Assembly (NCBI GenBank): GCA_000413015.1
Contig: KE332515.1
Coordinates: 1,632,377 to 1,696,376 of the forward strand
DNA: 64,000 nt
Direction: 5' to 3'
Source of the DNA: Treponema socranskii subsp. paredis ATCC 35535
Lineage (GTDB): Bacteria; Spirochaetota; Spirochaetia; Treponematales; Treponemataceae
Position numbers and translations under genes: made by a program
In this document: piece after piece, positions 23,967 to 33,546 of the stretch
Numbering within the stretch: the stretch's first letter is position 1
Layout: each line of letters opens with the position of its first letter
Notes under the pieces: model-generated
Database searches by the model: none
What the model was told of the DNA's origin: nothing
Seen by the model: the letters and a program-made list of their open reading frames with translations, nothing else

Positions 23967-25097
23967 TTATAATGCAAAATGCCGCAAATAATCAAGCAGG
24001 CTTCGGGCAAAGTCGCCGTTTGCAATAAGCGTGGATGCAAATGCGGTAAAATATTTTTTTATCCGATCGGAAGCTTCCAAAAAGGCAAGGAGCGCTTTTT
24101 CCGTATCGCAAAAAGCCGTGCCGGAAGCATTGTACGATTTCCACGCATTTTCGACGATCGCAAAATCGTCATGCGGAAAAAAAACTTTTATGCGCTGCAA
24201 AAGCGCTTCGACTTTTACGCGCTGATAATCGTCTTCCTGAGGGTAGGCCTGCCACACAAAGGGAATGCCCGAAAGGCACGAACGCGAAAGCGAATCTTCC
24301 CCGCGTATAAAAAGCGCGTCCATAGTATAAAGCAGATCATCCCATTCGCTTTGGGCTAAAAACGGAAGCCGTTCCGCAGCAAAATACGCACTCGAATCCG
24401 CGTACGCTTTTATAAACGCACTCTGTCCCTGCCCCGCAGCCGCGTACGCGCAAAGCTTAAAGCGCTCGTCCGACTTTCGCTTTTCCGCTTCAAATGCACA
24501 AAGGGCACGAACGACGGGTGCGTAATCCCGGTCATAGCCGAATATCAAAACCGAAAATTCATCGGGATTTTTTTTTGCCGTCACGCAAGCGGACTTCCGG
24601 TCGAGGATGATCCCTCCCGTCTTTGAAGTAAAGCCCGGCATAAAATTGACTTTTTGTACGCGCGACGAGCGCGTAAGCGATTTGAGGCAGTGAAATTCTT
24701 CGGCATAATCTTCGGCCGTAAGGTAGTCGATATTGACGACGTGAACGACTGCGGTATTTTTTTTATCGAATAAAAGCGCTTCAAGCCATTCGGGATAGGG
24801 GCATTGAAAACACTGCAAAACGATTTTCGGCATCGCTTCCGAAAAAGAAGCTGTACATACATCCGCCGCGTTCCAATCGAAAACCGTCCAATTTCCGTAC
24901 TGCTGCACAGCCGCATGAGAATCGATTCCGGGCGCAAGCAAAGCGAAAGACGCAAGGTTATCGATGACGAATCGAATGCGTACGCTGCCGTCGAGCGCCG
25001 AAAGAGCGCGCGCCAAACGATATGCAAATCCGACGTCGCCGTAGTTATCGACGACTTTGCAGAGAATTGCGATATCGAGCGGGCGCGTTTTATCCAT
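23967..25097 (-). CDS. earP: EF-P arginine rhamnosyltransferase EarP
   Basis: 376 residues, GT-B-like inverting glycosyltransferase. The N-terminal ILCKVVDNYGDVGFAYRLAR carries the paired Asp residues D17 and D21 of the family; the C-terminal donor-site block LFIRGEDSLSRSCLSGIPFVWQAYPQ has the RGEDS motif. EarP moves rhamnose from dTDP-beta-L-rhamnose to EF-P Arg32. ATG 25097 is taken; a GTG directly before it is an alternative. No clear Shine-Dalgarno; it lies 45 nt after the phnD-like stop. Confidence 0.9.
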   Translation of the reverse strand: MDKTRPLDIAILCKVVDNYGDVGFAYRLARALSALDGSVRIRFVIDNLASFALLAPGIDSHAAVQQYGNWTVFDWNAADVCTASFSEAMPKIVLQCFQCPYPEWLEALLFDKKNTAVVHVVNIDYLTAEDYAEEFHCLKSLTRSSRVQKVNFMPGFTSKTGGIILDRKSACVTAKKNPDEFSVLIFGYDRDYAPVVRALCAFEAEKRKSDERFKLCAYAAAGQGQSAFIKAYADSSAYFAAERLPFLAQSEWDDLLYTMDALFIRGEDSLSRSCLSGIPFVWQAYPQEDDYQRVKVEALLQRIKVFFPHDDFAIVENAWKSYNASGTAFCDTEKALLAFLEASDRIKKYFTAFASTLIANGDFARSLLDYLRHFAL

Positions 25098-25142
25098 CAC
25101 AAGTGCGCAGCGATGTACGATGTCATCGCTGCCTTGCCTTTT

Positions 25143-26126
25143 TTATTCGCCGAGCAGCTCGGCAACTTTTTGGCTGCCTTCGCGGATATCGCGGAGAATC
25201 TTAAAATCTTTTACATAATCGACGGCGATAAAGCGGTCGTCTTCAGGCCACGTCTCTTTGAGCTTCGAACCTTCCCAATTATACGAAAGGAATGCGTCGC
25301 GGACGGCATCGCGGAGAGAGGGTTTAAGCCGATACGAAACGCCCCACGCGGTCGGCGGGAAAATTTCCGACTGATATACGACTTTTCCCCAAGTTTTAAT
25401 ATCGGGCACTCTTTTGCCGGCGATCATGCGCTGCATGACCGTATCCGCAATCGCACCGGCATCGTAGTCGTGATTGTATACGCCGGTGATCGAGTTATCG
25501 TGTTTGCCGGAAAAGGAGACGAGGTAATCTTTATTCGGCAGAAGTTTGAAATTCTGATACAAAATCGCGCGCGGCGCACTGTATCCCGAATTCGAACTTT
25601 CCGAAACGAATGCAACGTTTTTGCCTTTCAGATCGCCGATTTTATTGATGCCGGAACCGTTATATGTGACGATAGCCATGCGGTATCCGACAAAACCGTT
25701 TGCCGTTCCCATGACGGCGAGAGGAACAAATCCGCCGGTATTCACCGCATCCTGCACCGTACCTGCAGCGAAACCGGATACGTGAAGGCGGCCGGCGCGC
25801 ATCGCTTCGATCTGCGTCGCATAATTCGTAACCGCAAACCATTTGACTTTTTTGCCGGTTTTTTGCGAAAGATACTTTTGAAAATCGACGAATACTTCTT
25901 CGTATACGGCGGGATCTTCGACGGGTGCATAGGCAAAGATCAGCGTATCGGGATCTTCCCACTGAGAGGGATCTTCCGGAGTATCGGCAATCATGTCGCC
26001 GTTTTTATCGACGTACATCGAATCGAGTTCTCCGTACCTGTCTCCGCTCTTTTCCTGCGAGCCGAGCGCCGACGCGAACGAAACGCAGATACCGGCGACT
26101 ATAAAAGCGGTTATTATTTTTTTCAT
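25143..26126 (-). CDS. phnD: Phosphonate/phosphite ABC transporter binding protein (PhnD-like)
   Basis: 327 residues: signal peptide MKKIITAFIVAGICVSFASA, then a PhnD-type periplasmic binding protein: PVEDPAVYEEVFVDFQKYLS, TNYATQIEAMRAGRLHVSGFA, GKNVAFVSESSNSGYSAPR and WGVSYRLKPSLRDAVRDAF. Start ATG 26126 has GGAGG upstream. Last transport gene after two permeases and an ATPase. Substrate could be phosphonate, phosphite or another small phospho-compound; no C-P lyase genes are in the window. Confidence 0.88.
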   Translation of the reverse strand: MKKIITAFIVAGICVSFASALGSQEKSGDRYGELDSMYVDKNGDMIADTPEDPSQWEDPDTLIFAYAPVEDPAVYEEVFVDFQKYLSQKTGKKVKWFAVTNYATQIEAMRAGRLHVSGFAAGTVQDAVNTGGFVPLAVMGTANGFVGYRMAIVTYNGSGINKIGDLKGKNVAFVSESSNSGYSAPRAILYQNFKLLPNKDYLVSFSGKHDNSITGVYNHDYDAGAIADTVMQRMIAGKRVPDIKTWGKVVYQSEIFPPTAWGVSYRLKPSLRDAVRDAFLSYNWEGSKLKETWPEDDRFIAVDYVKDFKILRDIREGSQKVAELLGE

Positions 26127-26164
26127 TTTATACCTCCTACAGTAATGAAAAACAAATTGATCCG

Positions 26165-26980
26165 TCACGAAATGGCTTTTCGTATTTTAACGGAAACCCA
26201 TTCCGCCGCTATAACGGTGATAAATATTATTATTAAAATAGAAAGCACTCGATTCCACGCCAATTTATTGATTGCGGAATTCATCAAAAGCCCTATACCG
26301 CCTCCGCCGACGATACCGATGATCGTCGATTCACGGATATTGTTTTCCCAGCGATAGATCGAAGTACCGATAAACGGCGGCATTATCTGCGGCAGATAAC
26401 CGTAAAAAAACACCTGCATTTTAGACGCTCCGGTTGCGGTAACCGCTTCGATCGGTTCCGGATCGATTTCCTCGATCGCTTCGTATGTCAATTTTGAAAC
26501 CATGCCGAGCGAACGGATTGCAATCGCGAGGATACTCGCCAAAAGTCCCGGCCCTATCACTTGCACGAGGATGAGTGCCCAAATCATACTGTTGACGGAA
26601 CGAGAGGCGACGATAATGCACAGCACGGCAAAACGCACCGCTTTGTTCGGCGACGTATTTTTCGCTGCAAGAAAACCGAGAAAGAACGAAAGGATGACCG
26701 CGATGCCGGTACCGAATATCGAAATCGTAATCGTATCCCACAGTGCCGGGAGGATTTTTCCGAAATAGCGGACATCCGGCGGAAACATACGCGAAAAGAA
26801 ATCTTTGATTTGCTTCGGCGCGTCGAACACGAAGCCCCACGTCGTATGTTTGCCGACATAGGTACATGAGACCGCTAAAATCGCAAGCGCCAAAACCCAA
26901 TAGCCTGCAGCTATGAACCGCTCTTGGGCGGTTTTCGGTTTCCAGATTCTGTTATTCTGTATATCACGGGAAAACGGCAT
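26165..26980 (-). CDS. phnE: Phosphonate ABC transporter permease (PhnE-like, second)
   Basis: 271 residues with six helices and the inner-membrane permease EAA-type loop (EPIEAVTATGASKMQVFFYGYLPQ). It begins at ATG 26980, where TGATG shares bases with the stop of the preceding permease, so translation is coupled. A long in-frame extension upstream is the shadow of that gene. With 26980-27783 it forms a heterodimeric channel. Confidence 0.88.
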   Translation of the reverse strand: MPFSRDIQNNRIWKPKTAQERFIAAGYWVLALAILAVSCTYVGKHTTWGFVFDAPKQIKDFFSRMFPPDVRYFGKILPALWDTITISIFGTGIAVILSFFLGFLAAKNTSPNKAVRFAVLCIIVASRSVNSMIWALILVQVIGPGLLASILAIAIRSLGMVSKLTYEAIEEIDPEPIEAVTATGASKMQVFFYGYLPQIMPPFIGTSIYRWENNIRESTIIGIVGGGGIGLLMNSAINKLAWNRVLSILIIIFITVIAAEWVSVKIRKAIS

Positions 26981-27783
26981 CAGACAATCCTCCTTCGGAT
27001 AGCGCTCGAAATGTATTCGGTGATCAAAACCAAAATAATAATGACGAGTAAAATCGCACCGGCCGTATTGAAATCGTAGCGCCCCATCGCGGTGTCGAGC
27101 ACCGCTCCGATGCCGCCCGCACCGACAATGCCTATAACGGTCGACTGACGGAAACTGATGTCCGCACGATAGATCGACAAACCGATAAAACGCGTCGACA
27201 CTTGCGGCCATACTCCGTACACAACGGTTTGCAGCCAGTTGGCTCCCGTTGCGCGAACCGCTTCAAGCTGTTCCGTATTTATATTTTCGATATCTTCCGC
27301 AAGCAGTTTTCCGATAAAACCGATGCTGTTTATCATCAGCGTGAGTACTCCGGCGAAAGGACCGTACCCGTACATAATGACGAACAAAATGGACAGGACG
27401 ACGACATGAAGCGCACGAATTATCATCAACAAGATGCGGCAAATGACATACACCCATTTAGGCACGAGATTGCGCGACGCACCGAGGGCGAGCGGGACGG
27501 CAAGGAACATGCTGAAAAACGACGCAGCCGCCGTCATCGCAAGGCTTTCAAGCGTCCCTTCGATAATATATTTTCCGCGCGATATAAAATCGGGATGAAA
27601 AAAACCGGAAAACAATTTACCGATCCTGCCCGCACCCATCGCGATGCGACGAGGATCCACTTTTATATCTTTACCCGCGAAGATCAAATACGCGATCACT
27701 AAAATCCAAACACCGTAACGCAAGACGGCGTTGGCTATCATCGGCTTTTTTCTCCACACCGTTTTGGAAAGCTCTCCGCTCAT
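26980..27783 (-). CDS. phnE: Phosphonate ABC transporter permease (PhnE-like, first)
   Basis: 267 residues, six helices; EAA-type loop [24 protein letters not shown] and [22 protein letters not shown]. Paired with the second PhnE. Overlaps the end of phnC by 4 bp. PhnE duplicated in tandem, giving a two-gene permease, is common in this transporter class. Confidence 0.88.
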   Translation of the reverse strand: MSGELSKTVWRKKPMIANAVLRYGVWILVIAYLIFAGKDIKVDPRRIAMGAGRIGKLFSGFFHPDFISRGKYIIEGTLESLAMTAAASFFSMFLAVPLALGASRNLVPKWVYVICRILLMIIRALHVVVLSILFVIMYGYGPFAGVLTLMINSIGFIGKLLAEDIENINTEQLEAVRATGANWLQTVVYGVWPQVSTRFIGLSIYRADISFRQSTVIGIVGAGGIGAVLDTAMGRYDFNTAGAILLVIIILVLITEYISSAIRRRIV

Positions 27784-28604
27784 TCGTTGCCTCCGAGTGA
27801 AAATATATCCGCGTCGTCTCCCGTATCCGCAGCTTCCGTTTCTTTATTTTTTTTCGTGATATTCCAATCTTCTTCGCCGTAGATCATATTCAAAACGGAA
27901 ACGTCGATTTTATCGCTCGTACCGTCGAACACGATCTTTCCCGCCTGCAAACCGACGATGCGTTCGCAAAACTGACGGGCAAGGATGACATCGTGAATAT
28001 TAATGATACACGAAATATTTTGTTCCTTTACGAGACTGAGGATCAGGCGCATGACTTGCCGCGAAGTTTTAGGATCGAGACTCGCCGTCGGTTCATCGAC
28101 CAAAAGCAGATCGGGTTTTTGAATAAGCGCACGTGCAATGCCGACGCGCTGGCGCTGACCGCCCGAAAGCTGATCGGCTCTGCTGTCGACATATTCGCCG
28201 AGACCGACGCGGTCGAGCAGATCGAATGCCGTCTGTATGGTAGCCGGAGGAAAACGGCGGAGCGCGCTCGCCCAAAAACCGGTGTAGCCGAGCTGTCCCG
28301 ACAAAACGTTTTCCATAACGGTCAGTCTGTCGACGAGGGCATACTCTTGAAATATCATGCCGATTTTTCTTCTCGCAAAACGAAGATCGCGTCCGTTGAG
28401 CGAACAGATATTTTTTCCGTTGACAACAATCTCGCCGGATGTCGGCTCGATCAATCTGTTGATGCAGCGGATAAGCGTACTCTTTCCCGCGCCCGACGGC
28501 CCGATAAGCGCAAGCACTTCATTGTCCCGTACCGAAAGCGAAACGTCTTTAAGCGCTTCCTGCCCCGACGGATATCGTTTTACCAAATTTTTAATTTCAA
28601 TCAT
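27780..28604 (-). CDS. phnC: Phosphonate ABC transporter ATP-binding protein
   Basis: 274 residues: Walker [11 protein letters not shown]-loop [18 protein letters not shown], signature [15 protein letters not shown], Walker [14 protein letters not shown]-loop NIHDV. Typical PhnC length plus a short acidic tail. Starts inside the last codons of the upstream phosphomutase gene (4-bp overlap). AGGAG upstream of ATG. Confidence 0.92.
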   Translation of the reverse strand: MIEIKNLVKRYPSGQEALKDVSLSVRDNEVLALIGPSGAGKSTLIRCINRLIEPTSGEIVVNGKNICSLNGRDLRFARRKIGMIFQEYALVDRLTVMENVLSGQLGYTGFWASALRRFPPATIQTAFDLLDRVGLGEYVDSRADQLSGGQRQRVGIARALIQKPDLLLVDEPTASLDPKTSRQVMRLILSLVKEQNISCIINIHDVILARQFCERIVGLQAGKIVFDGTSDKIDVSVLNMIYGEEDWNITKKNKETEAADTGDDADIFSLGGNE

Positions 28605-30094
28605 ACATCGCTCCTGTGTAATTTTTTTTGCGCCGCTTCGTTTATCGCCGCAACGGCTGATTGCAATTCATCGGCATCGGAAGACGTCACCATCCAGCGA
28701 GCAACGCCTTTTTCGCTTTGGCTCGCGCGCTGTGCGATCCAGCACCACTTATCTCCGTCCCAATCGCGTTTTAACAATGTCGTGCCGAGCGGAGAACCGT
28801 CTTCAAGCGTTTTAAGCGGCACGTATCCTCTTTCCGTAAAAAAATTTTCGGTTGCACAAAGCGCATCGTCCCTGTCTTTTTCATCCGCATAGGTATAGCC
28901 CCATTCGCGTTCGCGAAGCACGCTGTTTTGACGGGCGACGAGCGCATCGAATTCCGTTTTTGCGTTTTTCCAGCGTTTCAAAAACAGCAGACAGAAAAGC
29001 AGCGTACTTTCCATCGGAACCGTGTTTTCGCCGTTCGGAAAATTCAAATAATAATGCGCGGTCTCTTCAACGGCGGCGATCGCTTTTTTTTGCAGCAAAA
29101 TATCTTTTATCTGCGAATGTCCGTTCGGAACGAGCAGAGGATTGTTGCCGCCGCTTTTCAGTTCCGCGTGAACGACGGGAGACGCTTTCGAGTCGATTCC
29201 GATACGCGCTTCTCCCGTATGCGGCACGATCGACGTAAGCACGGAAGACAAAAAAGTCATAATCACTGAAGGCGAAATCTCCGTACCGTCGCCGCTTCTC
29301 GTATCGACGCGGTCGCCGTCGCCGTCGAATAAAAAGCAAAAATCGACCGACGAGGGATGCGCGCGCAGGTAGTCGAGCGTACCTTTGATATTATCTTTAA
29401 TAATGGGGTTCGGCGCGCCGCTCGGAAAATTGCCGTCGGGAACGACGTTTCGCGGAACGCATGAAATGCCCGCATAGCGGAAGGCCCGCATCACTTCGCT
29501 TCCCGCACTGCCCGATAAAAAATCGGCGACGACGGATATACCGGAAAGTTCGTCTTTTCCGATCCGTGCCAAATCCAAACAGGCGCGCACGTATGCGTCG
29601 CCGTCATCGATGACCGTAACGCTGCCGCCCTCTTTTGCGGAAACGGTTTTTCCTTTTAAAAACGCATCGCGGACGGCTACAAGTCCGCCCTCAGGTCCGA
29701 CGTTTTCCGCGATAGGTCTCACGTTCGGTCCGACCGTTTTTTGTCCGGTATAATTTTTCGGATTATGAGACGCCGTATACATGATCCCCGCACAGTTCGG
29801 GCGCTGCATACAGCTGAAATAAAACTGACACGTCGAAACGGGCAGCACGTTCGTATACACGCGAAATCCCAAGCCTGAAAAAGTCTCGATCGCGAGCTGT
29901 AAAAAGTGCTCGCCTTTTTTGCGCGTATCCCGGCACAAAACGATTTCGTCGGTACCGAGGCATTCTCTGAAATACCACGCCTGTGCATTGTACAGACGGG
30001 CTGCCGTTTCATCGCTCAGCTGTTCGGCATCGATTCTGATATCGAAGGCGTGAAACAGTTCATGCGCGATTTTTTCAAGTGCATTGTCGGCCAT
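28601..30094 (-). CDS. Phosphohexomutase (phosphomannomutase/phosphoglucomutase family)
   Basis: 497 residues of the alpha-D-phosphohexomutase superfamily: active-site phosphoserine loop [13 protein letters not shown], metal loop [10 protein letters not shown], sugar-binding loop [13 protein letters not shown]. Interconverts hexose 1- and 6-phosphates, substrate probably mannose or glucose phosphate. GGAGATAAT before ATG. Overlapping phnC, it heads an apparent operon with the phosphonate transporter, earP and efp; the reason for this linkage is unclear. Confidence 0.85.
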   Translation of the reverse strand: MADNALEKIAHELFHAFDIRIDAEQLSDETAARLYNAQAWYFRECLGTDEIVLCRDTRKKGEHFLQLAIETFSGLGFRVYTNVLPVSTCQFYFSCMQRPNCAGIMYTASHNPKNYTGQKTVGPNVRPIAENVGPEGGLVAVRDAFLKGKTVSAKEGGSVTVIDDGDAYVRACLDLARIGKDELSGISVVADFLSGSAGSEVMRAFRYAGISCVPRNVVPDGNFPSGAPNPIIKDNIKGTLDYLRAHPSSVDFCFLFDGDGDRVDTRSGDGTEISPSVIMTFLSSVLTSIVPHTGEARIGIDSKASPVVHAELKSGGNNPLLVPNGHSQIKDILLQKKAIAAVEETAHYYLNFPNGENTVPMESTLLFCLLFLKRWKNAKTEFDALVARQNSVLREREWGYTYADEKDRDDALCATENFFTERGYVPLKTLEDGSPLGTTLLKRDWDGDKWCWIAQRASQSEKGVARWMVTSSDADELQSAVAAINEAAQKKLHRSDV

Positions 30095-30095
30095 A

Positions 30096-30197
30096 TTATC
30101 TCCAATAAAAGTTTTTGCAGAGATTCCAAATCTGCGGTTGTTTTTTTATTAAATTAATAAATTATTAATATTTAATTTTAAACGCGATTAATAATTA
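30096..30197 (-). other. Leader with partial element-like 3' end
   Basis: Non-coding gap before the phosphomutase. The minus strand reads CTGCAAAAACTTTTATTGGAG just before ATG, close to the 3' end of the dispersed leader element (CTGCAAAAGTTTTTATAGGAG), preceded by a small GCAGA/TCTGC stem. The rest is AT-rich with TTAATAATT words. Confidence 0.4.
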
Positions 30198-31337
30198 TTA
30201 TTTTCCGGCGGTATTGAATTTAATAAACAATACGTCGCCGTCCTGCACGACGTAATCTTTTCCTTCAATACGGTATTTTCCGGCTTCTTTGATCTTCGCT
30301 TCAGAACCGTAGGTACGCAAGTCGTCGATCGAATACGCTTCGGCTTTGATAAAACCTTTTTCAAAATCCGTATGTATGACGCCCGCCGCTTTCGGAGCGG
30401 TGTCTCCTGCGCGGATCGTCCATGCGTGACAGTCGTCGCTTCCCGCAGTAAAAAAAGTGCGCAGCCCCATGAGTTTATACGCCGTCCGCGCAAGATTTGC
30501 AAGAGCCGATTCTTTAAGGCCGGCGGCTTCCATAAATTCCTTACGATCGTTTTCGTCTTTGATTTCCGCCAAATCGGATTCGAACTTTCCGCAGATGACG
30601 ACGGTCTCCGCGTTTTCTTCGGCGGCGATTTTTTTTACCGCTTCAACGTAGTCGTTCGTACCCGCAGCGATCGCGTCTTCGGCGACGTTGCAGACGTAAA
30701 ACGTCGGCTTCATCGTAAGCAAAAACATATCGCTCACGGCCGCCTTTTCTTCCGGCGTCAGCCGGGCACGCCGCGCGCATTTTCCCGCTTCAAGCAGCGG
30801 TTTGATTTTCGCAACCGCACTCGTCCAATGCACGTATTTTTTTTCTTCCTCTTTTCCGAGCGCGCGGCTCGCCTTCGTCACTTTTTCCTGCCGCTTTCTT
30901 ATCGTATCCAAGTCGGCAAATGCGAGCTCCATATCGATCGTTTCGATATCGCCTTTCGGGTCGATCGGCACGACGGTATTCGCATTTTCGCGGACGTGCA
31001 TGATATCGGCATCGTCAAAGCAGCGCACGACGTGGGCGATACACGCCGTCTCCCGGATATTCGCCAAAAATTGATTGCCGAGGCCCTCGCCCTGAGCCGC
31101 ACCTTTAATAAGACCCGCGATATCGACGATTTTTACCGACGTCGGCGTAATCTTTTTCGGCTCGAAGACGCTTGCGAGAAATGCGAGGCGCTCGTCCGGT
31201 AAATCGACAATGCCGACGTTGGGATCTATCGTACAAAACGGAAAATTTTCCGCAGCGGCGGGAGCTGCCGTCAGCGCCGTAAAGATCGTAGACTTGCCGA
31301 CATTCGGCAGCCCGACGATTCCGCAATCAAGTGACAT
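30198..31337 (-). CDS. ychF: Redox-regulated ATPase YchF
   Basis: 379 residues of the Obg-like YchF/OLA1 type: G1 GLPNVGKST, G3-like VDIAGLIKGAAQGEGLGNQFL, the NVAE variant of the NKxD motif that favours ATP over GTP, a coiled coil and a C-terminal TGS domain (residues 290-379). Associates with ribosomes and stress response. ATG 31337 follows GGAGG; an upstream in-frame ATG is in the leader. Confidence 0.95.
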   Translation of the reverse strand: MSLDCGIVGLPNVGKSTIFTALTAAPAAAENFPFCTIDPNVGIVDLPDERLAFLASVFEPKKITPTSVKIVDIAGLIKGAAQGEGLGNQFLANIRETACIAHVVRCFDDADIMHVRENANTVVPIDPKGDIETIDMELAFADLDTIRKRQEKVTKASRALGKEEEKKYVHWTSAVAKIKPLLEAGKCARRARLTPEEKAAVSDMFLLTMKPTFYVCNVAEDAIAAGTNDYVEAVKKIAAEENAETVVICGKFESDLAEIKDENDRKEFMEAAGLKESALANLARTAYKLMGLRTFFTAGSDDCHAWTIRAGDTAPKAAGVIHTDFEKGFIKAEAYSIDDLRTYGSEAKIKEAGKYRIEGKDYVVQDGDVLFIKFNTAGK

Positions 31338-31388
31338 GATTCCTCCGTAAAAATATGCAAAGAAATTGCACTGTAAAATCAAGTGTTC

Positions 31389-31417
31389 AGTATATATGAT
31401 TTGCCGGCGCTGAACAA
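31389..31417 (-). promoter_or_regulatory. Promoter candidate for ychF
   Basis: Minus strand: TTGTTC (31412-31417), 17-nt spacer, TATACT (31389-31394). Confidence 0.5.
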
Positions 31418-31531
31418 GGCAAAAACCCTTTATCTCAAAGACAAATAAATCGATCTATCTCCGACCTGAGGGTATCGGGTAGTCTTTTTTATTTACGGAT
31501 CATATCGTTTCGAACAATTATCAGGGTATCG

Positions 31532-33535
31532 TCAGCTTTGCGTTTTTGCGCGCTCGGCGTTTTCGGCGGCCGCCTCCCACTCTTCTCCGAGCAAGGTAAG
31601 ACGCGCTTCCGTATCCGCGAGGCGCGTTTGCACGACGCGCGATTTTTCTCCCGATGCGTACACTTCGGGCTTTGCAAGTTCGTTTTCACATTCGGCCTTT
31701 TGCGCCTCGAGCGCGGCGATTTCCGCTTCGAGCCGTTCGACTTCGCGTTCGAGTTTGCGTTGCTCGGCTTTTCGCTTTTTCGATTCTTCCCACGAAAGCT
31801 GTCCTCCCGCAAGTACATCGTTCGTACCGGAAAGATTTCCGCTCACTCCCGATCCGGCAGCACGAGAGACGGATTGCCCTTTTACGTCGGCCGAAGATGA
31901 AAAAGGCATACCCGCAACCCTTCCGTTTTTTTCCGCTTCGATGCGCTCAAGGTAATACGCATAATCGCCCGGAAAAATGCGGAAGCGTCCCGCTTCGAGA
32001 GCGAGCACGCGCGTCGAAAGCCCTTCGATAAAACCGCGGTCATGGCTCACGAATACGACGGTACCGCCGAAATCTTTGAGCGCCTGCATGAGCACGTCTT
32101 TCGAATGCATATCGAGGTGATTCGTCGGTTCGTCGAGTACGAGAAAATTGACCGGCTCGAGCAAAAGCTTTAAGAGTGCGATGCGGTTTTTCTCGCCGCC
32201 CGAGAGCACGTCGAGGCTTTTAAATACATCGTCTCCGCGAAACAAAAACGCGCCGAGCATGTCGCGCACTTTCGGAACCATTTCAAGCGGAGAGACACTT
32301 TCGATATAATCGATGATGCTTTCGCTGCCGGAGATTTCTTCCGAACTGTCCTGCGAAAAATAGCCCGTGCGTACGCCGCTCCCGAATACGAGCTCGCCCG
32401 AAAAAGAAGTATCTTCCCCCGCGATGATCCGGAGGAGTGTCGATTTGCCCGCTCCGTTATGCCCCGCGACCACGAGCCGTTCCCCGTTTTCGATCGTCAC
32501 GTCGAGCTTGTCGAGCACATTGTGTTCTCCGTCATAGCTTTTCGTCACGCCGTTTATGCGGAGCACGACCTTTCCCGCATGAGGCGCGGGCGGAAAAGTA
32601 AAGCGGATTTTCTTCATCGATTCGGGAATCTCGATGCGCTGTATTTTATCGAGCTGCTTTTGCCGCTCCTGCGCTTGAGATGCCTTCGTCGCTTTTGCGC
32701 CGAAGCGCCTGATAAATTCTTCGAGATGACGGATTTCCTTTTGCTGCTGTTCATAAGAGGCGATGAGCGTTTTCAATTCCGTTTTACGCACCGATTCGTA
32801 GTGCGTAAAGTTTCCCGGATAGCGTTTGAGCTCTCCGCCGAAAAGTTCGTACACATCGGTAACGCTGACATCGAGAAAATAGCGGTCATGACTGACAAGC
32901 AAAAATCCGCCTCTGAACGACTGTAAAAACCGCTCGAGCCAAGTACGCGCTTCTATGTCGAGGTAATTCGTCGGCTCGTCGAGGAGGAGTATGTCGGGAT
33001 TTTGCATGAGGACTTTTGCAAGTGCAATGCGCATCTGCCAGCCGCCCGAAAAGGCTTCAGTCCGTTTGGCAAAATCTTCGCGCGAAAAACCGAGCCCCGA
33101 AAGCACCGCTTCCGCCTGCGCCCGTCTTCTGTGCCAGCCGCTTTCGTCGAGCGCGGCAATGAGAGAAGCTTGACGCTCGGCAAGGTCGCCTGCGTTCTCC
33201 GGGTGCAGCGAAAGCTCATCGCCTATCCGATCGATTTCCGCCTGCATATCGTAGCCGAATTGAAATGCGGTATCCGCTTCTTCAAGCAGTGTGCGTCCCG
33301 CGTGCGTAAGCCCCGACTGCGGCAAGTAGCCGATGCGCGCATCCTTTTGCACGACTCTCGTTCCGCTGTCGCAGGGAATGAGACCGGCCATCACTTTGAT
33401 GAGCGTCGATTTCCCTTCCCCGTTCGCTCCCGTAAGAGCGGCTTTGGTGCCCGACTGCAGATTGATCGAAACGTTTTTCAATATGTCGCGGTCGCCGAAC
33501 GCGAGCGATACTTTTGAAAACTGAACGAAAGCCAT
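31532..33535 (-). CDS. ABC-F family ATPase (Uup/YheS-like)
   Basis: 667 residues with two ATPase domains: Walker A1 GANGEGKST, signature FSGGWQMRIALAK, ILLLDEPTNYLD; second Walker A GHNGAGKST, LSGGEKNRIALLK, FLVLDEPTNHLD. Between them the P-site/ARE linker (AKATKASQAQERQKQLDKI), and a C-terminal coiled coil (about residues 595-660). No membrane segment: ABC-F proteins act on the ribosome, as translation factors or antibiotic protection. ATG 33535 lies 11 nt after the upstream lipoprotein gene; a GTG at 33544 is possible. Confidence 0.9.
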   Translation of the reverse strand: MAFVQFSKVSLAFGDRDILKNVSINLQSGTKAALTGANGEGKSTLIKVMAGLIPCDSGTRVVQKDARIGYLPQSGLTHAGRTLLEEADTAFQFGYDMQAEIDRIGDELSLHPENAGDLAERQASLIAALDESGWHRRRAQAEAVLSGLGFSREDFAKRTEAFSGGWQMRIALAKVLMQNPDILLLDEPTNYLDIEARTWLERFLQSFRGGFLLVSHDRYFLDVSVTDVYELFGGELKRYPGNFTHYESVRKTELKTLIASYEQQQKEIRHLEEFIRRFGAKATKASQAQERQKQLDKIQRIEIPESMKKIRFTFPPAPHAGKVVLRINGVTKSYDGEHNVLDKLDVTIENGERLVVAGHNGAGKSTLLRIIAGEDTSFSGELVFGSGVRTGYFSQDSSEEISGSESIIDYIESVSPLEMVPKVRDMLGAFLFRGDDVFKSLDVLSGGEKNRIALLKLLLEPVNFLVLDEPTNHLDMHSKDVLMQALKDFGGTVVFVSHDRGFIEGLSTRVLALEAGRFRIFPGDYAYYLERIEAEKNGRVAGMPFSSSADVKGQSVSRAAGSGVSGNLSGTNDVLAGGQLSWEESKKRKAEQRKLEREVERLEAEIAALEAQKAECENELAKPEVYASGEKSRVVQTRLADTEARLTLLGEEWEAAAENAERAKTQS

Positions 33536-33546
33536 GACAAGCACTG

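Noticed and set aside
24804-26357. Long plus-strand open frame (517 codons) opposite earP and the PhnD-like gene
   Set aside because: It spans two well-supported minus-strand genes with clear motifs; its composition is that of a complementary shadow.
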